Shown piece after piece: positions 26,359 through 34,658 of a stretch of 64,000 nt of DNA (position 1 is its first letter; each line of letters starts with the position of its first letter). The stretch lies in the NCBI GenBank assembly GCA_964606695.1, contig CAZSHG010000003.1, positions 109,913 to 173,912 on the forward strand, read 5' to 3'. The notes beneath the pieces are model-generated. The model worked only from the letters and a program-made list of their open reading frames with translations, did not search any database and was not told the DNA's origin. Both the position numbers and the translations under genes were made by a program. This stretch comes from CAZSHG01 sp964606695 [NCBI: uncultured bacterium] (lineage in GTDB: Bacteria > UBP14 > UBA6098).

Positions 26359-28967
26359 TGAGACCGGGACTCGCTTCATGTGCATTTTTGTCGCTGTTTT
26401 GCGCGGTTCTAGTCGGGCAATCGGATTCCACCGGTTCAATTATCGAAACAGAACGAATCGAATTAGAGATCAAGGCCCCGCCCCTCAATAGGGTAACTCC
26501 GAAAATAAGCGGTCCCGATGACAAAATCGCACTCGTGCTTTCCGGTGGCGGCTCGAGAGGTTTATCGCAGATTGGCGTCATCGAGGAACTCGAAAAAGCC
26601 GGGATTCGCCCCGATATGGTCGTCGGAACGAGTATGGGAGCTATAATAGGCGGATTATACGCGGCGGGTTACTCTCCCGAAGAACTTGCAGACGCCGCCC
26701 AATCCATCGATTGGGAAGACCTTATAGCCGATTCACCAAAGAGGACGTCTCAATTTTTAACCCAACGTCTGGCGACGGAAAAATTTATCCTTCACCTGAG
26801 GTTCAACGGTTTCAAGCCCTACCTTCCAGAGGGTTTAAGCACTGCACATGAACTCCAGAACAGCCTTTCCCGGCTATGCGCTACCGCGGATTACACTTCC
26901 GGTGGCGATTTCGATAGACTACATATCCCTTTCCGTGCGATAACGACGGATTTACGCACGGGACGAGTCTATGTCTGGAACGAGGGCAATCTATCGACCG
27001 CACTCAGAGCGAGTGCCGCGATACCATTGATTCTATCGCCGGTTGAATACAAGGGCGCTCTTCTGGCCGACGGCGGACTTGTTTATCCAATACCTATAGA
27101 AATAGCGCTGGCCGAGAGCATAAATACGATCATCGCCATCGACGCGACCGCGGAGATTCTCTACCCGCGGGATATAGATAACGCCTTTTTCATTCTCGAT
27201 CAGATAACGAATATAATGGCGGAGGACAGGAAGAATATCGAGAGAAGTGCCGCCGATATCGTTATTACGCCCGATCTCGAAAGCCAGGGAAGTTTCGATT
27301 TTTCGAATAGTAAGTGGATTATCGAACAGGGTAGAAACGCGGCAATTCAGGAAATCCCCCGGCTAAAAGCGATTATAGCGTATAAAAGGGAATCCCCCGA
27401 TGAAAGCCAACGTGTTTATGTTGCGGAAGAAATCGGCGGTAAAAACGTCGCCAGGTTGGGAATATCGACGGGCGATTCGGTTACGGTCGGCGAAATTAAG
27501 AACTCGGTGCGACGAGTATTTGAAACCGGGCTTTATCAAATACCGGAGTGCATTTTAACTTACCACGCCGGGACGGTCGATATCGAAACGAACATATCGG
27601 AAAATCCCATTTTTACGGGGATTAGTCTCAAAAACGCCAAATTACTGCCTGCAGAATTCGTCGATTCAATTTTCGCCGACAAGATCGGCGCGCCAGTCAA
27701 TACTATATCTCTCGATTCGGGACTCGTGGAAATCGACCGATATTACCGCGAAACCGGATATAATCTCGCGCATATAACCGACGCGTCTTTAGTAAAGGGC
27801 GAACTGCAGATTATTTGTAACGAGGGTCTAATCGAGGATATTCGCGTCGAAGGTAATGATATAACCCGGGATTGGGTTGTCCGGAGTTTCGTGCCGTTAG
27901 AACCGGGGGGTTATTATCGTGACGATTTGTTCGACGAAGCCTTAACGAATCTTCATGCGACGGAATTATTCGAGTCGGTTCGTCCCGTAATTTCCAGGGG
28001 GGATTCCGGGGCCGTTGTAGAATTCGAAATAATCGAGAAACCTTATTGGGGGATGCGGCTGGGCGCGCGTTACGATATGCTCAACGACATCGAGGGAATT
28101 TTTGAAGTCGGGGACGATAATTTTCTGGGATTAGCTCTAAGGCTAAATATAGGTATTTTTGGCGGCGAAAGGCGTTGGGAAGCCCATACGGGATTGGAGG
28201 CGGACAGAATTTGGCGAACTTATATTACGGGCAAAGCCAGGTTCTTCGCGCAGGGCAATGAATATAACATCTGGGAAGACGATTCGATTTCCGCGACGCA
28301 GGTGGTGAACAGGTATGGGATTATCTTATCGCTGGGACAGCAGATTAAAAGGCTGGGAACGGTTTTTGTGGAAATCGCGTCGGAAAGGGTGGCCTTCGGA
28401 CCGAAAGGAGATAAACTTCGCGAATACCCCCTAAACCGCTTAACGTTTAAGTCTATCGTCGATACCTACAACAAACGCCAATTCCCGCGATCGGGGAAAT
28501 TTCATTACACATACATCACCTTTAGCCAGGATATTCTCGGCGGCGAATATTCATTCACAAAGTCCTACATGGGTTTTCAGAGTTATTGGACCTGGACCGA
28601 GCCCTTGACTTTCCATCCTTATATTATGGGCGGTTATATGGCGGGAGGATCGCCGTTTTTCGAGGAGTTCAGTCTTAGCGAAGATAACGAATTCTGGGGA
28701 TTTCGCGCGGATCAGCGAAGGGGCAATTCCTTTGTCAAGACGGGTTTCGATATTCGTTTGAACCCCCTGGATCCGTTGTTTATGAATATGGGATTATGTT
28801 ACGGCAGAACCTGGGCAAAAGACGCGAAGCTCGAATTGGAGGATATGATATGGGGCTGGGGTGTCGGCTGGGGTCTTAAAACTCCTCTCGGCCCGGTGGA
28901 ATTGAGCTGGGGAAGGAATACGGAGAAACTCGAGGAAATATATTTTTCGATTGGATACGATTACTAA
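26358..28967 (+). CDS. Patatin-like phospholipase with POTRA-like and Omp85-type barrel domains
   Basis: This 869-residue protein has an N-terminal export signal and then a patatin domain (about 55-330). It has the oxyanion motif GGGSRG (about 63-68), the nucleophile in G-T-S-M-G (about 90-94) and the D-G-G dyad aspartate (about 239), so the lipase should be active. Residues about 360-600 resemble POTRA modules (VTVGEIKNSVRRVFETGLY, EDIRVEGNDITRDWVVRSF) and about 605-869 an Omp85/BamA-type barrel ending YFSIGYDY. This layout matches PlpD-like type Vd autotransporters: the barrel sits in the outer membrane and the phospholipase is presented or released. It is the last gene of the operon. Confidence 0.9.
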   Translation: MRPGLASCAFLSLFCAVLVGQSDSTGSIIETERIELEIKAPPLNRVTPKISGPDDKIALVLSGGGSRGLSQIGVIEELEKAGIRPDMVVGTSMGAIIGGLYAAGYSPEELADAAQSIDWEDLIADSPKRTSQFLTQRLATEKFILHLRFNGFKPYLPEGLSTAHELQNSLSRLCATADYTSGGDFDRLHIPFRAITTDLRTGRVYVWNEGNLSTALRASAAIPLILSPVEYKGALLADGGLVYPIPIEIALAESINTIIAIDATAEILYPRDIDNAFFILDQITNIMAEDRKNIERSAADIVITPDLESQGSFDFSNSKWIIEQGRNAAIQEIPRLKAIIAYKRESPDESQRVYVAEEIGGKNVARLGISTGDSVTVGEIKNSVRRVFETGLYQIPECILTYHAGTVDIETNISENPIFTGISLKNAKLLPAEFVDSIFADKIGAPVNTISLDSGLVEIDRYYRETGYNLAHITDASLVKGELQIICNEGLIEDIRVEGNDITRDWVVRSFVPLEPGGYYRDDLFDEALTNLHATELFESVRPVISRGDSGAVVEFEIIEKPYWGMRLGARYDMLNDIEGIFEVGDDNFLGLALRLNIGIFGGERRWEAHTGLEADRIWRTYITGKARFFAQGNEYNIWEDDSISATQVVNRYGIILSLGQQIKRLGTVFVEIASERVAFGPKGDKLREYPLNRLTFKSIVDTYNKRQFPRSGKFHYTYITFSQDILGGEYSFTKSYMGFQSYWTWTEPLTFHPYIMGGYMAGGSPFFEEFSLSEDNEFWGFRADQRRGNSFVKTGFDIRLNPLDPLFMNMGLCYGRTWAKDAKLELEDMIWGWGVGWGLKTPLGPVELSWGRNTEKLEEIYFSIGYDY

Positions 28968-28988
28968 ACGACGAGAGGACGGTGGAAC

Positions 28989-30344
28989 TTATTGCAATTC
29001 CAGGTCCTTCGGCAGGTTCTTTATCGCGGCTATCACGAAAAGTAACGTTATAAAAGTGGACATAAAATCCGCGATAGGCATCGAATAGAAAACCCCGAGC
29101 CATCCAAAATAATGGGGAAGTATCAATACCAGCGGAATCAGGAATATAAGCTGACGCGAAGCGGTCAGGAAAAAGGCTCGAACAGAATGCCCCAGTGCCT
29201 GGAACATTATCGCCCCGATAATTTGCGTGCCGATTATCGGGAACATTATAACCGCCAACCTCAACGCCGGTTTTGCCATCTGAATTAATTCCATATTCGG
29301 CGTAAAAAGCCGGATAAGCAATCCGGGAATGGCCATCATCACCATAAACGTTATTGCTCCGATAATTAATGATCTTTTCGTAGCAATCTGTATTAGTTTA
29401 CGGACATTGCTATATCTCCCCCCGCCATAATTGTAACCCGCTATAGGCTGGAAAGCCTGCGCTATCCCCAACAACGGCGTGAAGGCGAGGAAAGTCAATC
29501 TATGCACGATTCCGAGAACCGCGATCGCCAGATTCCCGCCGTAATATGCAAGCTGATTGTTCATGATAACTACCAGCACGCTGGACGACACGTTTCTCGC
29601 CAGCGAAGCCATACCGATGCCGAAGGTCTCTTTTAATATTCCGAAGTGCGGGATGAAATCGTCGAATTTGATTTTCAACGTGCTCTTCGGGGAACTATAG
29701 AAATATAGAGCGTAAAGCGAACCCAATCCCTGTGCGATAATCGTCGCGAGAGCCGCCCCGCGTATCCCCATATCCAGCACGAAAATGAAAATAGGATCGA
29801 GTATGGTGTTGATAATGGCTGTCGAGACAATCAACACCATGGAGTTCTTCGCCCGTCCTTCGGAGCGGATAACGTTGTTACTCGATATGAGCATGCACCG
29901 AAATATCGTTCCTATGAGGATGATTCTGAGATAATCTTTCGCGTAAGGCAGAATTTCCGGGGTAGCGCCGAGTAATTTCAGAAGCTGATCGATGAAAATC
30001 TCGCCGGGAATTGTGATCACAATCGAGAGGAACACGACCAGCGAGAGCATGTTGCCGAGTGCTTTATTGGCCCTGGCGATATTCCCCGCGCCAAGCGACC
30101 GTGAGATTATCGAGGCCGACCCCATGCCAATTAGCTGGCCGATTGCAAGCACTATAATCTGGAAAGGGAATACGATAGCTATCCCTGCAATGCCCAGAGC
30201 GCCCACGCCCTGCCCGACGAAGATTGTATCGACTACGTTAAAGGTTGACATCACCACCATCGCGATAATCGCGGGGACGGATAATTCCGTTAAAAGCTTG
30301 CCGAGATTCTGGTTGGCGAGTATATGATTATCGTCGCGGGGCAT
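28989..30344 (-). CDS. MATE-family multidrug/organic cation efflux transporter
   Basis: This inner-membrane protein has 451 residues and about 12 transmembrane segments. Typical MATE features include LLTELSVPAIIAMVVMSTFNVVDTIFVGQ at the N-terminus and PIAGYNYGGGRY at the start of the second half. MATE pumps export cationic drugs or metabolites in exchange for Na+ or H+; the substrate is not predictable. The length is normal. No clear Shine-Dalgarno precedes the ATG. It lies 143 bases downstream of moxR in the same direction and converges on the patatin-barrel gene. Confidence 0.93.
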   Translation of the reverse strand: MPRDDNHILANQNLGKLLTELSVPAIIAMVVMSTFNVVDTIFVGQGVGALGIAGIAIVFPFQIIVLAIGQLIGMGSASIISRSLGAGNIARANKALGNMLSLVVFLSIVITIPGEIFIDQLLKLLGATPEILPYAKDYLRIILIGTIFRCMLISSNNVIRSEGRAKNSMVLIVSTAIINTILDPIFIFVLDMGIRGAALATIIAQGLGSLYALYFYSSPKSTLKIKFDDFIPHFGILKETFGIGMASLARNVSSSVLVVIMNNQLAYYGGNLAIAVLGIVHRLTFLAFTPLLGIAQAFQPIAGYNYGGGRYSNVRKLIQIATKRSLIIGAITFMVMMAIPGLLIRLFTPNMELIQMAKPALRLAVIMFPIIGTQIIGAIMFQALGHSVRAFFLTASRQLIFLIPLVLILPHYFGWLGVFYSMPIADFMSTFITLLFVIAAIKNLPKDLELQ

Positions 30345-30487
30345 GAATTAAACTCGTTCTGTATTTCCGACTTCGGATGGACGGGATTTTGTCTGAAAGT
30401 CCGAGAAAGGGAGGTATATCATCGATAAAAATAAAAGGAATCGACCGAGTATTTTCCCGCCGAATAATCCCCGAATGGCGGAACATC

Positions 30488-31489
30488 CTATTCTTTCGGT
30501 GGCTCAATGTCGTCCATCAATCGAGAGATAACCCGATCGGTCGTAATGCCCTCTGCGTCCGCGGTGAAACTGGTGATAATTCTGTGTCTGAGCACTGGAA
30601 GTGCGATTTTCTTGATATCCGCAACTCCGGGGGTCAGACGGCCGTCGAGAGCTGAGAGAGTTTTCGCACCGAGTATAAGGAATTGGCTGGCACGCGGTCC
30701 CGCTCCCCACCTAACCCAGCGTTTGACATAATCGAGCGAGGTCGATTCAGGGCGCGTATTGCGGACTATATCGACGGCATATTGAATGACGTAATCCGCG
30801 GCGGGAATCTTGCGAATAAGCTCCTGCAACTCGACGATTCTCGCGGCAGTTAATATCGGCTCGACGTGGGGCACGCGCTGGCCGGTAGTATATCTGACGA
30901 TTTCCAGCTCGTCCTCCGCGCTTGGGTAATCGATATAGATATTCAGCATGAATCGGTCGAGCTGGGCTTCAGGGAGCGGGTAGGTCCCCTCCTGCTCGAT
31001 CGGATTTTGAGTGGCGAGGACAAAGAAGGGCATCTCCAATTTGTATGTCTGGTCGCCCGCCGAGACCTCGTGTTCCTGCATGGACTGAAGAAGCGCGGCC
31101 TGAGTCTTTGGCGGCGTGCGGTTGATTTCGTCCGCGAGGAGAATATTACAGAAAACTGGCCCCTGAATGAACCTGAAAACGCGTTTGCCGGTGGTGCGAT
31201 CCTCTTCCAGGATGTCGGTGCCCGTGATGTCGCTGGGCATCAGGTCGGGAGTGAACTGAATTCTGCTGAATTTGAGGTCGAGGGACTCCGCAAGAGTTGA
31301 AATCATCAGCGTTTTTGCGAGACCGGGAACGCCGATAAGCAGGACGTGCCCCCCCGCGAGAAGCGCCACCAGCATCTCGTCGATAACCTGCTCCTGACCC
31401 ACGATCACCTTGCCCAGCTCAGATTTTATCTTAACCGTGGCAGACGCCAGTTGTTGTAACGCTTGAACATCGCCTTTATTTTCAGTCAT
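30488..31489 (-). CDS. MoxR-type AAA+ ATPase
   Basis: This cytoplasmic AAA+ chaperone has Walker A GVPGLAKT (53-60), Walker B LLADEINR, ATQNPIEQEGTYPLPEAQLDR sensor/arginine-finger motifs and a normal lid; length 333. The start is ATG 31489, because GGAGG (part of the codons before it) sits 6 bases upstream. A TTG four codons earlier would lie over that site. MoxR ATPases usually act with DUF58 and vWA proteins in cell-surface or metalloenzyme maturation; the likely DUF58 partner is at 38387-39298, about 7 kb away rather than adjacent. Confidence 0.95.
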   Translation of the reverse strand: MTENKGDVQALQQLASATVKIKSELGKVIVGQEQVIDEMLVALLAGGHVLLIGVPGLAKTLMISTLAESLDLKFSRIQFTPDLMPSDITGTDILEEDRTTGKRVFRFIQGPVFCNILLADEINRTPPKTQAALLQSMQEHEVSAGDQTYKLEMPFFVLATQNPIEQEGTYPLPEAQLDRFMLNIYIDYPSAEDELEIVRYTTGQRVPHVEPILTAARIVELQELIRKIPAADYVIQYAVDIVRNTRPESTSLDYVKRWVRWGAGPRASQFLILGAKTLSALDGRLTPGVADIKKIALPVLRHRIITSFTADAEGITTDRVISRLMDDIEPPKE

Positions 31490-31521
31490 GTCGTCCTCCA
31501 AATTACGATAACAGAAAGCAT

Positions 31522-31550
31522 ATAATATGCCTATCGAGGCCGGATGTCAA
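31522..31550 (-). promoter_or_regulatory. Strong sigma-70 promoter of moxR
   Basis: On the minus strand TTGACA (31550-31545), 17 bases, TATTAT (31527-31522). The -35 is consensus and the -10 has one mismatch. Confidence 0.75.
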
Positions 31551-31655
31551 ATCATATTAAAATTTCCGTCGCGCGACTTCGGCGGAGAGAAAAAAAATCA
31601 TTTCGTGCGAAAATCACATCCCCAAAAATCAGGAGTTGAGACGAGAAAAAACGCC

Positions 31656-31683
31656 CCCTTTTTCACATAAAAAGGGCTTTTTT
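31656..31683. terminator. Bidirectional intrinsic terminator-like hairpin in the 31.5-32.0 kb gap
   Basis: CCCTTTTT-cacat-AAAAAGGG, followed by C and six T on plus, and by CG and six T on minus. No gene ends close by on either strand, so it may mark the end of an unannotated transcript. Confidence 0.55.
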
Positions 31684-31962
31684 AGCTAAGTCGTTATTAC
31701 TCAGGCTTTTGCATTAGTCCCATACCGGTTTTAGCCAACGTCTATATGGTTTTCATAACCACTTACTCGATTTTAAAAATAATTCATTGGTTTTAATAAA
31801 CATATCTCTTATTTTAATAAACTTATTTTTGATTTTAACGCCCCTTAATCAGATTTCTTCGACCCAATTTTCCATTTTTAAATCCTCCGTGGCGATTTTG
31901 TTATCAAGTTATTATCAATTTGAATATTCTCTTTTCAATATATTCGAAATCGACGATATCGA
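31684..31962. other. AT-rich non-coding stretch with TTTTAATAAAC repeats
   Basis: No convincing frame is present. The stretch holds two near copies of TTTTAATAAAC and other TTTTAA-type runs (about 31774-31840), and a short AATCGA-N5-TCGATT inverted repeat at about 31948-31964. It probably contains promoter elements for the aminotransferase operon; an upstream-activating AT-rich region is one reading. Confidence 0.4.
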
Positions 31963-32001
31963 TTAGCGAAAAAGGTTGCGGTAACTGGTTTTTTTCGCTA
32001 A
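31963..32001 (+). promoter_or_regulatory. Long perfect stem-loop in the aminotransferase leader
   Basis: TTAGCGAAAAA (31963-31973) and TTTTTCGCTAA (31991-32001) form a perfect 11-bp stem with a 17-base loop (GGTTGCGGTAACTGGTT). It ends 25 bases before the Shine-Dalgarno at about 32026-32032. It could be an attenuator, a protein-binding site or a small RNA end; no known riboswitch class is recognised. Confidence 0.45.
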
Positions 32002-32038
32002 TATTAAATTTCTTTTGGGCTTTAAGAAGGGAGACATT

Positions 32039-33238
32039 ATGCAATTTGCATCGAGGACAAACAAGGTAACCGATTCGCCCACGCTGGCGATTTCGGCGAA
32101 GGCCAAGGCATTGAAGGCCGAGGGCATAGACGTAATCAGTTTTTCCGCAGGGCAACCGGATTTCCCCACGCCGGAACATATCAAACGCGCGGGCATTGCC
32201 GCAATCGAGAATAACGTTACCGGTTACACGGCGAGTTCGGGCACGCCGGCGCTTCGTAAGGCTATCGCCGAATGGATGAGCGCGCAGACGGGCGTGGATT
32301 ATTCGCCCAAGCAGGTTATGGTTTCAACCGGAGCGAAATTTTCTCTCGCTGTGGCTATCATGGCGACAATCGAACCCGGCGACGAGGTAATTCTTCCCGC
32401 ACCCTACTGGGTTAGTTATCCCGATATGATAAGGCTCAGCGGCGGCGAACCGGTTATCGCGAAAACGACGGCGGCGGGCGGATATAAAATCACGCCGGAT
32501 CAACTCGATAATTCGATTACGCCCAAAACTCGGATGTTGCTTTTGAATTCGCCCTCGAACCCAACCGGCGCGGTATATACCCGCGAGGAAATCACGGCAC
32601 TGGCGGGCGTCCTGGAAAAATATCCGGATATCTGGATAATGAGCGACGAGATTTACTGCAGGCTTATTTTCGGCGATATAGAGCATTTTTCGATTGCCGC
32701 CGTTTCCGATGAAATGGCGAAGCGCACTATCGTGGTCAACGGCGTGAGTAAGACCTACGCGATGACCGGCTGGCGCATCGGCTGGATGGCGGGGCAGGAG
32801 GAATTGGTCGCCCGCGCCGGAAAAATCCAGAGCCACACCACGAGTTGTCCGTGTAGTATCAGCCAGGAAGCCGCGTTGTCAGCCGTCATCCAACCCGACG
32901 GGTTTCTGGACGATATGCGCGAGGCTTACCGTCGCAGACGCGACCTTTTCGTGGGACTTCTAGCGGACATCGACGGCATCGAGCCATACATCCCTGACGG
33001 CGCGTTCTATCTCTTCTGCGACATCGGCGGACTAATCGGTTCGGCGCGTCCCGACGGCGGAGAGATTTCGTCGTGCATGGATTTCGCGGATTTTCTTCTG
33101 GATGAAGCCAGAGTTGCTACGGTTCCGGGTGGGGCCTTCGGTTCGGAAGGGTATGTGCGATTTTCCTTCGCAACGAACGACGAGGACATAAAGCGTGGAG
33201 TGGCCAGGATCAAAGAGTCGGTGGCGAAACTGAGATGA
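32039..33238 (+). CDS. Class I pyridoxal-phosphate aminotransferase (aspartate aminotransferase family)
   Basis: This fold-type I aminotransferase of 399 residues fits the Ib aspartate-aminotransferase branch. SAGQPDFPTPEHI, YTASSGTPALRKAIAEW, LNSPSNPTGAVY and SDEIYCRLIF are all family blocks. The PLP lysine is K238 in VSKTYAMTGWRIGW and the C-terminal arginine is in YVRFSFA. It interconverts an amino acid (probably Asp or Glu) and its keto acid. ATG 32039 is used, 6-7 bases after AAGGGAG. An in-frame ATG at 32015 lies upstream of the ribosome site. It is the first gene of a five-gene operon. Confidence 0.92.
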   Translation: MQFASRTNKVTDSPTLAISAKAKALKAEGIDVISFSAGQPDFPTPEHIKRAGIAAIENNVTGYTASSGTPALRKAIAEWMSAQTGVDYSPKQVMVSTGAKFSLAVAIMATIEPGDEVILPAPYWVSYPDMIRLSGGEPVIAKTTAAGGYKITPDQLDNSITPKTRMLLLNSPSNPTGAVYTREEITALAGVLEKYPDIWIMSDEIYCRLIFGDIEHFSIAAVSDEMAKRTIVVNGVSKTYAMTGWRIGWMAGQEELVARAGKIQSHTTSCPCSISQEAALSAVIQPDGFLDDMREAYRRRRDLFVGLLADIDGIEPYIPDGAFYLFCDIGGLIGSARPDGGEISSCMDFADFLLDEARVATVPGGAFGSEGYVRFSFATNDEDIKRGVARIKESVAKLR

Positions 33239-33648
33239 GCGAGATCGTCCTCCGACCTATAGGAATTGTCCATTCGCCTATAAAAAGCGGCGACGTCGCG
33301 CCACGGCAGTCGATTTGGTCGGATATCGAGGGCGAGATAGAGATTTTCCCCGAATTCGCTGAGGGTTTAGACGGATTGGGGGAATTGGACAGGATAATAG
33401 TGGTATTTCAGTTCGACAGAAGCGATAACTACAGTTTGAAAGTAACTCCTCCTCACCGGAATACACCCTGCGGAGTTTTCGCTTCCAGAGCGCCACGGAG
33501 ACCTAATCAAATTGGGCTTTCGCCGTTGGAAGTCCTCTCGGTAAAAGGGAATAAAATTCGCGTCCGTGGATTGGATATACTCGACGGCACGCCGGTGTTG
33601 GATATCAAACCGGACATTCCGGCGGATTTTTCGAGAAGAAGTAGGTGA
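33235..33648 (+). CDS. TrmO/TsaA-family tRNA methyltransferase
   Basis: This 137-residue single-domain protein of the VirR/TsaA fold is related to TrmO, which uses S-adenosylmethionine to methylate N6 of t6A37 in threonine tRNA. Family blocks are IGIVHSPI near the start, GVFASRAPRRPNQIGLSPLEV in the centre and GLDILDGTPVLDIKPDIP near the end. The C-terminal extension found in E. coli TrmO is absent, as in many short homologues, so substrate specificity is uncertain. ATG overlaps the aminotransferase stop (ATGA). Confidence 0.85.
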   Translation: MSEIVLRPIGIVHSPIKSGDVAPRQSIWSDIEGEIEIFPEFAEGLDGLGELDRIIVVFQFDRSDNYSLKVTPPHRNTPCGVFASRAPRRPNQIGLSPLEVLSVKGNKIRVRGLDILDGTPVLDIKPDIPADFSRRSR

Positions 33649-33653
33649 GATGA

Positions 33654-33920
33654 ATGCCGACCTATGAATATAAATGCGAATGTTGCGATTACGTCTTCGA
33701 GAAGTTCCAGAAGATGACCGACGACCCCGTTAAGAAGTGCCCGGAATGCGGATGTGAGGTTCGGCGGATAATTCACGGCGGCACGGGGGTTATATTCAAA
33801 GGCTCGGGATGGTATGTGACGGATTACGGCAAGGGAAGCAGTTCAATAACGCCGTCCGAGTCAAAGACAAAGGTAGTGGATTCGTCCGGCGAAAAGGACA
33901 GGGGCGATAAGGAAGAATAG
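33654..33920 (+). CDS. FmdB-type zinc-ribbon protein
   Basis: This small 88-residue protein begins with the FmdB zinc ribbon MPTYEYKCECCDYVFEKFQ and has the second pair C-P-E-C-G. The four Cys probably bind zinc. The C-terminal part is hydrophilic, Ser/Lys/Asp-rich and looks disordered. The family is widespread, with a proposed regulatory or nucleic-acid role but no proven function. It starts 5 bases after the TrmO-like gene. Confidence 0.88.
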   Translation: MPTYEYKCECCDYVFEKFQKMTDDPVKKCPECGCEVRRIIHGGTGVIFKGSGWYVTDYGKGSSSITPSESKTKVVDSSGEKDRGDKEE

Positions 33921-33976
33921 CATTCCACGGTCGGGCTTTCCCCTAATACTTATTACACAAATAACTCAAAGGCATA

Positions 33977-34252
33977 ATGATGGATTGGAAAATTTTTATC
34001 GCTTCCTTCGTTACGATTTTTCTCGCTGAGTTGGGCGATAAGACACAACTTGCGGCGCTTGTTTATTCGGCAAAAATGCAAAGACCGATCGCGGTTTTAA
34101 TGGGCGCATCGCTTGCGTTAATTGCATCTACGGTTATAGCCGTCCTGATAGGCCATTACGCAGGCAAGGCTATTCCGCAGGCTTTTATGGGCAAAATCGC
34201 CGGAGTGCTTTTCGTAATTATGGGCGTGTTGCTATTTTTCGGTAAGTTCTAA
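33977..34252 (+). CDS. Half-size GDT1/UPF0016-family membrane protein
   Basis: At 91 residues with three predicted membrane helices, it carries one copy of the family motif E18-L-G-D-K-T-Q. Most GDT1/TMEM165/MneA proteins have two such halves, transport Mn2+ or Ca2+ and are about twice as long. A single-motif protein must form a dimer to make the cation site. No second half-gene is adjacent. It starts with ATG after AAAGG and ends 2 bases before the NYN-domain gene. Confidence 0.88.
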   Translation: MMDWKIFIASFVTIFLAELGDKTQLAALVYSAKMQRPIAVLMGASLALIASTVIAVLIGHYAGKAIPQAFMGKIAGVLFVIMGVLLFFGKF

Positions 34253-34254
34253 CC

Positions 34255-34641
34255 GTGCTTTTCCTGATAGACGCTTATAACGTGATCTTCAACGGAAGGG
34301 AATTGCAGAAACTCGCGCTGAGCGATCCTCCTTCTGCGCGAGAGCTTTTCCTTAAAAAAGTCGTGGATTACTGCGAACGGGAGAACGTCCGCGCTATTAT
34401 TATCTATGACGGCGGTAAGAGCGATAAAGTCCGTTGTTTTTATCGAGATGATCGCGTTAAGGCCTATTTTGCGGGAGGCGAAGCCGACCCCGTTATTATC
34501 CGCATGGCACCGAAATTGTTCAAACACAATTCGGAATTCAGGGTTGTTTCCAGCGACGGGCAAATCCGCGGACATTGCGGCCAGATGGGTATCGACACCA
34601 TCGGCGCAATGACATTTCGGGTGCAATATCTGTCGGGGTAA
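34255..34641 (+). CDS. NYN-domain (YacP/Rae1-like) putative ribonuclease
   Basis: A 128-residue NYN domain starting with GTG at 34255, 2 bases after the GDT1-like stop. The N-terminal MLFLIDAYNVIF contains the first catalytic Asp, AIIIYDGGKSDKVR the second acidic block, and FRVVSSDGQIRGH the third. Relatives such as Bacillus YacP/Rae1 are ribosome-associated endoribonucleases. Co-occurrence with a tRNA-modification-like gene in the operon fits a translation-related role, by inference. Confidence 0.8.
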   Translation: MLFLIDAYNVIFNGRELQKLALSDPPSARELFLKKVVDYCERENVRAIIIYDGGKSDKVRCFYRDDRVKAYFAGGEADPVIIRMAPKLFKHNSEFRVVSSDGQIRGHCGQMGIDTIGAMTFRVQYLSG

Positions 34642-34658
34642 TTTGATAGTTATGGATT

